Positions 7,263 to 13,885 of a stretch of 21,363 nucleotides of DNA are shown here, piece by piece; position 1 is the first letter of the stretch; each line of letters starts with the position of its first letter. Source of the DNA: Planctomycetota bacterium (GTDB lineage: Bacteria; Planctomycetota; Phycisphaerae; Phycisphaerales; SM1A02); the NCBI GenBank assembly GCA_022567855.1, contig JADFGE010000009.1:1-21363 (forward strand), in the 5' to 3' direction. The position numbers and the translations under genes were made by a program. The notes beneath the pieces were generated by a model. That model made no database searches. It had not been told where the DNA came from and was given only the letters and a program-made list of their open reading frames with translations.

Positions 7263-8089
7263 TGGATTTCCAAGATACACCCCTTGAAGCACGTTCGATC
7301 GCACGACAGGTGGCGAGAGGGCTGAGGAAGAGTGGTTTTGGTATAGCGATCGAGAAAGCAATCGCAAATGATGCGCCACTTCGTACGACGCTACTGGCAA
7401 AGAAAGGCACCCTTCACCGGCTCGTGGAAGCGCAAGCACAGATGCGCGTGGATTCCGTATTGATTGGATTGGCTAGGTGGCTTGGGTCGCGCGGCCAATA
7501 TGCCGAGTTGTTCGTCGCATCGGACAGCGACGCACAGCTCACAGGGCGAACGGTCCGGCAATGTCGCGATGAGGGGATCGGCATTCTCACGGTGCACGAT
7601 GATGGTAGACTTGACGTTGTCTTGCCCGCGCGCAACTTCGCCTTAGTCGTCAATCTCGATCCGAATCTGCGACTCGGCAACAAACGTACAGCAGTGGACA
7701 GAGCAATTGGTGATTTCAATTCAGGGGAGCGTAAGTCCGGAGTACGTGACATCTGTGAGATGGTAGAGAAAGAGACCGATGCCATTGCGCTAAAAGCAGT
7801 CGATAAGGGCTGGCTCGTGAAGCACCGCGATCAAGTAGAGAGAATGAGCTGGAGTCGTCAAATTGAAATGCTGGCGAGCCAATCATCATACGTTGTGGAC
7901 AAGGAGCCAATGCTCGATCCGGTCCTTGCAAGAGATCTACAAGCACTTCGCGATGCACGCAATCTCTTCGATCACAAAGTTCGAACTGCAGCAAAGGAGA
8001 AAAAGCGAGATCTTCAGGCAAAGGAAAAGATGCTGCAAGGACCAAGACTCCTCAGTGAACTGCTGGGAATCAAGAGGCGAATCCGCTAG
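7262..8089 (+). CDS. Uncharacterised protein with HEPN-like RNxxxH motif, partner of ParB-like protein
   Basis: 275 residues; its ATG overlaps the stop of the upstream gene (TGATG). No family is recognised with certainty. Residues 1-60 are basic and helical. Residues 76-130 form an alternating strand/helix block (AELFVASDSDAQ, then DEGIGILTVHDDGRLDVVLP) that looks like a small alpha/beta domain, perhaps nuclease-like. Residues 224-240 read ARDLQALRDARNLFDHKV, and R233-N-L-F-D-H238 fits the R-x4-H motif of HEPN ribonucleases with the usual Asn after the Arg. A Lys-rich helix (residues 240-257) follows. HEPN proteins are frequent toxins in toxin-antitoxin and phage-defence modules, so a conflict role is an inference. 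The codon pattern is less GC-rich than that of neighbouring housekeeping genes. Confidence 0.8.
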   Translation: MDFQDTPLEARSIARQVARGLRKSGFGIAIEKAIANDAPLRTTLLAKKGTLHRLVEAQAQMRVDSVLIGLARWLGSRGQYAELFVASDSDAQLTGRTVRQCRDEGIGILTVHDDGRLDVVLPARNFALVVNLDPNLRLGNKRTAVDRAIGDFNSGERKSGVRDICEMVEKETDAIALKAVDKGWLVKHRDQVERMSWSRQIEMLASQSSYVVDKEPMLDPVLARDLQALRDARNLFDHKVRTAAKEKKRDLQAKEKMLQGPRLLSELLGIKRRIR

Positions 8090-8203
8090 AAGGAAAAGGG
8101 GAAGAAACGGTACCAGGCTGATTTGTATGAGTCCTGGCACGGCTCAGAACGACACCGACACGGCCGCGCTTCGCTTCCAATCCCGCCATGAGTGCATCGG
8201 GAA

Positions 8204-8238
8204 GGCTTGAGGCTTGGGGCTTGCGGCCTGGGGTTTGT
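8204..8238. repeat. Five tandem 7-bp units, GGCTTGN-like
   Basis: The units are GGCTTGA, GGCTTGG, GGCTTGC, GGCCTGG and GGTTTGT, decaying in the rightward direction. They lie in the non-coding stretch 8090-8348 between convergent genes. No function can be assigned. Confidence 0.75.
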
Positions 8239-8274
8239 GAACTCCTGGACCCTGACTCTTTCCTTTCCCCCCCG

Positions 8275-8291
8275 CGCGACCACTGGTCGCG
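8275..8291. terminator. Possible hairpin between convergent genes
   Basis: CGCGACCA, one C, then TGGTCGCG form a perfect inverted repeat; a real hairpin would open three to five bases at the tip. It sits between the ends of two converging genes. There is no T-run on either side, so a Rho-independent terminator is not well supported. Confidence 0.3.
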
Positions 8292-8302
8292 GCTTTACAC
8301 TT

Positions 8303-8342
8303 CGTGCCTTGATGCCTCGATGCCTCGATCCCGTGATGCCTT
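8303..8342. repeat. Five tandem 8-bp units, GATGCCTC-like
   Basis: The units are CGTGCCTT, GATGCCTC, GATGCCTC, GATCCCGT and GATGCCTT. The array ends seven bases before the stop of the diguanylate cyclase gene on the minus strand. It is different in unit and period from the array at 8204-8238. Confidence 0.75.
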
Positions 8343-8348
8343 CGGCAC

Positions 8349-9491
8349 TCAGTTCGACCGGCGGTAATCCGGGGCGGCGATCCGTTCGCCGGAGCTGGGC
8401 GCATAGACGCCGTCGGCGTCTCGAATCATCGCCCGGCTCGCGGCGTCGGACTTCGCTGCGTACATCGCTTCGTCCGCATGGCGGATGAGCTGCTCAGCAT
8501 TCGCGGGGCGACTCAGGTCGATGTGCGCGATGCCGATTGACATGCCCAGCCGCGGCTCGTTCTCGGATTTGACCCCGTTGGCGTTCTCGTATTCGCGCAG
8601 TATTCGCTCGGCGACGCGAACCGCCTCTTGAACCTCGGTGTTCGGCATGAGCACGCAGAACTCGTCCCCGCCATACCGGGCAGTAACGTCCACCTGCCGG
8701 CAGTTCGCTTCGATGACCTTGGCCGCGCGGCGCAGGACCACGTCACCGTGCTGATGGCCGAACCAATCGTTGGTCTCCTTGAATCGATCAAGGTCGATCA
8801 TCATGAACGCGAGCGGCTGATCGCTGCGCACCGCTTGGGCCCAAGCGCGATCGAGCTGCTCGTTCAGGTAGCGCCGGTTGTAGAGCCCGGTGAGATCGTC
8901 CGTTCGAGCCATCGCCTCGAGCTTGCGATTGGCATCCTGGAGCTGTTGATTCTTGAGGGCAAGCTCGGCCAGGGAGCGACTGAGGTCCAGGTGAAGCTGC
9001 TCGTTCTCGTGCTTGATGCGCTGATGAGCGAGACATTTCTCCAGAGCCAACGGCAGCGCCCGTAAGTCGGCGTTGCTCACCACGAGGAAATCCAGGGCCC
9101 CGGCCCGGATCGCCTCCACCGCCACCGTGGTGTCGTCCGGCTCGCCGATCAGGAGCACGGGAAGCTCCGGCCGAACACCGCGCACATACGCCAGCGCGTC
9201 CAACCCGGAGGCGTCGGGCAAATGAACAGCGCAGATGACGACGTCACAGCGATCAAGATTGAATCGGTGAAGCTGGCGCAACGATCCGATCACGACACAA
9301 CACGCGGCGCGAGGCTCGCGATCGCCGCAGGCACAGGATATCTCCCGCATCTGCGCGGGATCAACACGATCGGCGACGCCGGGCCCCAAGCACGATCGGC
9401 CAAGCGACTGGAGCATCAGCTTCGTCGTCGCGGCATTATGCTCGACGATGAGCAGGCGCAGGCGATCAAACTCTCTGTTTGAACCGTAGAT
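8349..9491 (-). CDS. Diguanylate cyclase: degenerate receiver domain + GGDEF, unusual start
   Basis: Predicted to make c-di-GMP from two GTP. The first ordinary start is the ATG at 9416 (355 residues), but the open frame continues upstream to 9503 and encodes RLRLLIVEHNAATTKLM, the normal first strand and helix of a response-regulator receiver. The true start is therefore upstream. No ATG, GTG or TTG is in frame there; the best placed codon is ATC at 9491, about seven bases after GGTAGGGGGG, with CTG at 9461 or 9455 as alternatives. Numbered from 9416, the phosphoacceptor Asp is replaced by Ala63 (DVVICAVHLPDASG), so this is a pseudo-receiver. A coiled coil (about 133-172) leads to GGDEF at 249-253, with a complete RxxD inhibitory site (RQVD, 240-243) five residues before it. 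An active cyclase with product inhibition is expected. No EAL domain. Confidence 0.88.
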   Translation of the reverse strand: MYGSNREFDRLRLLIVEHNAATTKLMLQSLGRSCLGPGVADRVDPAQMREISCACGDREPRAACCVVIGSLRQLHRFNLDRCDVVICAVHLPDASGLDALAYVRGVRPELPVLLIGEPDDTTVAVEAIRAGALDFLVVSNADLRALPLALEKCLAHQRIKHENEQLHLDLSRSLAELALKNQQLQDANRKLEAMARTDDLTGLYNRRYLNEQLDRAWAQAVRSDQPLAFMMIDLDRFKETNDWFGHQHGDVVLRRAAKVIEANCRQVDVTARYGGDEFCVLMPNTEVQEAVRVAERILREYENANGVKSENEPRLGMSIGIAHIDLSRPANAEQLIRHADEAMYAAKSDAASRAMIRDADGVYAPSSGERIAAPDYRRSN

Positions 9492-9701
9492 CGTGCTGCC
9501 CCCCTACCTTTGATCAACTCTTTGGTGTTTCATGGCTCATCCAGGCTTGTCCCGGCGGGGCCCGTCCCGGCCGACCAGACCCCTCGGCACTTGAACGTTC
9601 CAATAAAAAGTGGACGAAGCCAACCATCAATTGAGAAGTTGAGCGATCGTTGACGATCCCCGCCTTGCCCACAGCGCACAGTCTCGCGACATTTCCCGGA
9701 C

Positions 9702-10421
9702 CTACGGGCTCGGCAGCACGATCGTGCGTCCCAGATCATCGCAGCGCCGGCCGATAACACACTGAACCACCACCCGCGCCACTGCCCCCGGCGACAACGT
9801 ATTCTCGGACGGGAGCTGTTGTTCGGTGAACAGCGACCGGAGCATCGGCGTTTCCACCGCTCCCGGCGCGATCGCGTAGGCGCTGATTCCCCACGGCCGA
9901 CCTTCGTTGACGATTGATCGGGTCAGGCTCTCCAGCGCGGCCTTGGAGGCAGCGTAGATCGACAAGCCGTCAAACGGATCGACGGTCGCCATCGACGAGA
10001 TGTTCACCACGCAACCGCCTTTTTGACGCTGAAACACTTCCCAGAGGCGGGCTGCTAACAGCGCCGGTGCGAAGAGATTGAGCGAGAAAGCCGCTAGCAA
10101 CTTCGCTCGGGTCGTTTCATCGATTCGGCTATTCGGGGCGACCGCAGCGTTATTGACCAGCACATCCACCCGCCCCCATTGCTCAATTGCACGATCGACG
10201 ACGGCCGCCGCCTGTTGTTGATCAGTCAGGTCGGCGGGCACGATCAACGTTTGAGGCGGCTCGTTCACGCGCCGGTTGATCTCGGCCGCGGTTGTCTCAA
10301 GGTGCGCCTGCGACCGACTTACCAGCACGATCCGGTAGCCTGCTTCGGCCAATTGCACACTGATCTCGCGCCCGATCCCCGTCCCCGCCCCCGTCACGAT
10401 TGCCACCTTCGACTCGGACAC
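9702..10421 (-). CDS. Short-chain dehydrogenase/reductase (SDR)
   Basis: Classical SDR oxidoreductase of 239 residues, cytosolic, NAD(P)-dependent. The nucleotide-binding TGAGTGIG lies at residues 10-17, NNAA at 90-93, the catalytic Ser in NISSM (142/143), and YAASK gives Tyr156 and Lys160. Ser37/Arg36 after the second strand (LVSRSQ) hint at NADP preference, by family rule. The start is GTG at 10421, with GAGGTAA about nine bases upstream; that ribosome site overlaps the TGA stop of rseP, so the gene lies 14 bp after rseP and is probably translated from the same message. The substrate cannot be told. Similar sequences are often labelled 3-oxoacyl-ACP reductase, but nothing nearby supports a role in fatty-acid synthesis. 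Confidence 0.92.
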   Translation of the reverse strand: MSESKVAIVTGAGTGIGREISVQLAEAGYRIVLVSRSQAHLETTAAEINRRVNEPPQTLIVPADLTDQQQAAAVVDRAIEQWGRVDVLVNNAAVAPNSRIDETTRAKLLAAFSLNLFAPALLAARLWEVFQRQKGGCVVNISSMATVDPFDGLSIYAASKAALESLTRSIVNEGRPWGISAYAIAPGAVETPMLRSLFTEQQLPSENTLSPGAVARVVVQCVIGRRCDDLGRTIVLPSP

Positions 10422-10435
10422 CTGTGCTGGTTACC

Positions 10436-12562
10436 TCAACTGAGCAATCGCGTCACGTCGTTCCACGTCACGACGAGGAAGATGGTGCCGATGAGGACCA
10501 GCCCCACGATGGTGGCTGCGTTCTGGAAGGCGATCGATGGCGGCCGGCCTTTGAGCTTCTCGTAGATCAGGAACAGGAATAGTCCGCCGTCCACGATCGG
10601 CAAGGGCAGGAAGTTGATCACAGCGAGGTTGGCACTGATGACGGCCAGGAAGAACACGAGGTACATGATGCCGCGCTCAGCGATTTGGACGCCGATGTGT
10701 ACGATCCCCACGGGCCCGCGCAGTTGGTCCACGCCGATGCTGCCCCTGATGAGTCGATCGAGCATCAGGTAGACGTTCATCATGAACTTGTACGTTTGCC
10801 TGAAGCCCATGACGACGGCGCGGACGGGGTTTCCGTCAGCGGTCAGCGTCGTGTAGACGGGCTCGAAGTAATACGGGGCGAGTTCGGTAATCCAGGATAA
10901 AGCGTGTAGCTCGGCGACTTCCTCGGCATCGAGCGAGACGGCGAAGTCCTCGCGCGGCCGACCTTGCGTGGGGTGAACGATCGTCAGATGAACAACGGCA
11001 TCCGTCCCGTTCGCCGAGGCCAGGCTCGTACTCTTTTGCAACGCGGCCCTGAATTGAGGCCAGGTCGAAACCGGCGCACCGTCCACGGCGACGATCTCGG
11101 TCCCACCCAAGGGCAGAAAGTCCGCGATCGGCGTCGTCAGATCGTCAATCTGCGTCGGATCCTGGGCATTGTGGCGGGCGAAGATGGAAATCGGCTTGGC
11201 CGTCACCAGAAGATCGTCGGCATTGGACAGCTCGATTCCCAGCCGGCCTTTGCGACTCACCTTGCACTGCACCGTGACGGCTTCGCCATCGCGCCGAACG
11301 ACTACGGTCAGCGGTTGGCCTTTGTTCTCCTGGATCAGCGGCGCCACCTGGGATCGCCGGGGGTAATCGACGTCGCCGAGGCGAATGATGACATCACCGG
11401 GCAGGAGTTTGTCGAAGTTCTGGCTCTTCTCGTCAACATGCGCGATGCGCACCAGAGGCGAGAAGCCCAGCAAACCGAAGTCGGCGGTTGAATCGCGTTG
11501 TCGGTACTGCGTATAGACGGGCAGAACCGCAAGCGAAGCGTGAACGGGTCCGCCTTGGGGCTCGCCGTCCGAATCCACGGCGTACCAAAGCGTATCGAGC
11601 GGCCGGCCGTCGGAATCGGACGCGGCCCGGTCGAGCTCCCCATACGAGGTGACATCCTTGCCATTGATCGCCATCAACCGCATGCCCCCCTCGATGCCGA
11701 GCTCACTCAAGCCGGTCGATCGCAGCGCTCGTTGCAAGAACTCGTTTGGCGGGGGGCCCAACAGCGTCGTTGACACGCCCGGACCAACGCCGATGCTCAA
11801 CAGTCCGCCGCCCGGTTGCTCCTTGGGCGTGAGCGTGAACACGAGCGGCTGCGCATACCCTGGCCGCGCGACCTCGAATTTCAATTCTTCGCCCGGCTTG
11901 GCCATAGCGGAGGCGATGGCGATGTCAGCGAACGTGTGCGCGGGCGTGCCGTCGATGGACAGCACCCGGTCGCCGGCCAACAATCCCAGCTCCTCGATGC
12001 CAAGTTGCTCGGCATTATCCGGCGCGGTGGTTCCGGCCGGCAGGTCGAACGCCACGGACCCGATCACGGGCGCTTCGAACCGAACCCCGACCATGAACGC
12101 AGCGATGAAAAGCACTACCGCCAGGAGCAGATTCATCACCACGCCCGCGGAGACGACGATCATGCGCTTGCCGATCGGGCAACTGTTGTAGCTGCGAGGA
12201 TCGTCCGAAACATAGTTCGGGTTCGCGTCCTCCTGGCCGAGCATCTTGACAAACCCGCCCAGCGGCAGCCAGCGCAGGGAATACTCGGTTTCGCCCAGGC
12301 CGTGCTTGGCCAGCTCGGCATCGCTGAGGTCGGCCGGCGCCTTGCCGGTGCGCGACACGACTTTGGCGTGCGTTGATCCCACCACAAAACCAATGCCCTT
12401 TCGCCACGAAGCGATCGAAGGCCCCATGCCGATGGCGAAGGCTTCGGTGCGAATGCCCGCCCACTTGGCCGCGAGAAAGTGCCCCATCTCGTGCACGAAG
12501 ATCAGCGCGCCGAAGCCGAAGATGATCAGGGCGATGTTAGTTGCGGTGCTTAGAAAGTCCAT
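10436..12562 (-). CDS. rseP: RseP-like site-2 zinc metalloprotease (M50), extended
   Basis: Intramembrane protease that cleaves membrane-anchored anti-sigma factors or remnant signal peptides. The zinc site HEMGH is at residues 24-28 in the first helix and the second ligand motif NFLPLPIVDGG at 650-660, so the active site is complete. Membrane helices lie at about 8-30, 133-160, 630-660 and 682-702. At 708 residues it is far longer than E. coli RseP (450). The extra length is between the two active-site helices, where four PDZ-like segments can be seen around LLAGDRVLSIDG (194-205), IEGGMRLMAINGK (290-302), LLPGDVIIRLGDVD (386-399) and PLGGTEIVAVDG (484-495). It follows dxr by 84 bp, a conserved pairing in many bacteria. 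The ATG at 12562 has only a weak ribosome site. Confidence 0.94.
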   Translation of the reverse strand: MDFLSTATNIALIIFGFGALIFVHEMGHFLAAKWAGIRTEAFAIGMGPSIASWRKGIGFVVGSTHAKVVSRTGKAPADLSDAELAKHGLGETEYSLRWLPLGGFVKMLGQEDANPNYVSDDPRSYNSCPIGKRMIVVSAGVVMNLLLAVVLFIAAFMVGVRFEAPVIGSVAFDLPAGTTAPDNAEQLGIEELGLLAGDRVLSIDGTPAHTFADIAIASAMAKPGEELKFEVARPGYAQPLVFTLTPKEQPGGGLLSIGVGPGVSTTLLGPPPNEFLQRALRSTGLSELGIEGGMRLMAINGKDVTSYGELDRAASDSDGRPLDTLWYAVDSDGEPQGGPVHASLAVLPVYTQYRQRDSTADFGLLGFSPLVRIAHVDEKSQNFDKLLPGDVIIRLGDVDYPRRSQVAPLIQENKGQPLTVVVRRDGEAVTVQCKVSRKGRLGIELSNADDLLVTAKPISIFARHNAQDPTQIDDLTTPIADFLPLGGTEIVAVDGAPVSTWPQFRAALQKSTSLASANGTDAVVHLTIVHPTQGRPREDFAVSLDAEEVAELHALSWITELAPYYFEPVYTTLTADGNPVRAVVMGFRQTYKFMMNVYLMLDRLIRGSIGVDQLRGPVGIVHIGVQIAERGIMYLVFFLAVISANLAVINFLPLPIVDGGLFLFLIYEKLKGRPPSIAFQNAATIVGLVLIGTIFLVVTWNDVTRLLS

Positions 12563-12646
12563 GTCGTTTCATTATTCCGGGCGGGTGGGAAGGATTGCAT
12601 CCAAAGGTCGTCAGCTAGAGCATATCGGCACGTCAATGGGCCCGGT

Positions 12647-13885
12647 TCAACCGGGGGCGGCGGAGGAGCGTACGGCGCCGGCATCATCACAGGCGCGCTG
12701 GGTCCGTGGGGCAACTCGACGCGCCACTTCGGCACGGGCCGCCTCATCCGCCTGCATCACGTCACTCAGACTCTTGATCGGCGTGGCCTCGATGGTCCCC
12801 AGCACCTCGCCCACCAGCTCGGTGATCATCCCGAAGGGGATATGGCCGGCCAGGAACGCCTCCACCGCAGCCTCGTTCGCCCCGTTGAAGATCGCCCCGG
12901 CCGTTCCCCCCAACTCGATGACCTTATAGGCAAGCAGCAGCGCTGGGAACCGATCATGATCGACGGGCTCCAGCTCGAGCCGATGCGGCTTCGACCAGTC
13001 CATCGTCGGGCTGCATCCTGCGGTTCGATGGGGCCAGGTCAGCGCGAATTGGATCGGCATCTTCATGTCCGGCGGGGAGAGTTGCCCGATCACCGAGCCG
13101 TCCACAAACTCCACGAAGCTGTGAATGATCGATTGGGGATGAACAACCACCTCGATCTTGTTCGCGGGCAGGTCGAACAGCCAATGCGCCTCGATTACCT
13201 CCAACGCCTTGTTCATGAGCGAGGCGGAATCAACGGTGATCTTCGGCCCCATGTTCCACGTCGGATGATCGAGCGTTTGCTCGATGGTGGCGTTATACAC
13301 GCGATCTTTGGACCAGGTTCGAAACGGCCCGCCGGAAGCGGTGAGCACGAGGCGCTTCACTTGCTCAACCGATCGGCCGGCCTGGAGGCATTGGAAGATC
13401 GCGCTGTGCTCGGAGTCGATCGGCAAGAGCGTCACCCCATGTTGTCGAACTTTGGGGATCACAAGTGCTCCGGCGGCAACGAGCGTCTCCTTGTTCGCCA
13501 AGGCGATGTCGCAGCCGCGTTCGATCGCCCCCAGAGTCGCCGGCACGCCCGCAGCCCCGACCATCGCCCCCACCACGAGGTCGCCGCGTTGCGCCACCGC
13601 GTCGATCAGTTCAACCGCGGCGTCGGGACCGGTGTATACGTGCGGGATATGAGCCAATGACTTGGACTGCTCGGCGTCGGCGACCGCGACATGTTGAACG
13701 TTGAATCGGCGCGCCTGCTCGGACAGCGTTTTCGCATTGGAGCCGGTGGCCAAACCGACAATGTCGAATTCGAACAGACCTTGGTCGTGCAAGTGCTCCA
13801 CCACGCGCAGCGTGTTAGCGCCGATGGAACCCGTGGAGCCGAGCAGGATCAGTCTCCGACGGCGGTGAGGCGTGGACTTGGTCAC
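12647..13885 (-). CDS. dxr: 1-deoxy-D-xylulose-5-phosphate reductoisomerase
   Basis: Converts DXP to 2-C-methyl-D-erythritol 4-phosphate with NADPH, the committed step of the MEP isoprenoid pathway. 412 residues. The NADPH loop GSTGSIG is at 16-22, ANKETLVAAG at 130-139, metal ligands Asp157 and Glu159 in PIDSEHSAIF, and Glu229 in MNKALEVIEAHWLF; HPQSIIHS is also present. The start is GTG at 13885, overlapping the TGA stop of the upstream RNase gene (GTGA), so the two are translationally coupled. The C-terminus, after about residue 385, is a low-complexity Arg/Ala tail (RTQRACDDAGAVRSS) beyond the usual family end, probably non-essential. Confidence 0.97.
   Translation of the reverse strand: MTKSTPHRRRRLILLGSTGSIGANTLRVVEHLHDQGLFEFDIVGLATGSNAKTLSEQARRFNVQHVAVADAEQSKSLAHIPHVYTGPDAAVELIDAVAQRGDLVVGAMVGAAGVPATLGAIERGCDIALANKETLVAAGALVIPKVRQHGVTLLPIDSEHSAIFQCLQAGRSVEQVKRLVLTASGGPFRTWSKDRVYNATIEQTLDHPTWNMGPKITVDSASLMNKALEVIEAHWLFDLPANKIEVVVHPQSIIHSFVEFVDGSVIGQLSPPDMKMPIQFALTWPHRTAGCSPTMDWSKPHRLELEPVDHDRFPALLLAYKVIELGGTAGAIFNGANEAAVEAFLAGHIPFGMITELVGEVLGTIEATPIKSLSDVMQADEAARAEVARRVAPRTQRACDDAGAVRSSAAPG

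Noticed and set aside
8204..8342. CRISPR array
   Set aside because: The units are 7-8 bp, contiguous and without spacers, and no cas genes are nearby.
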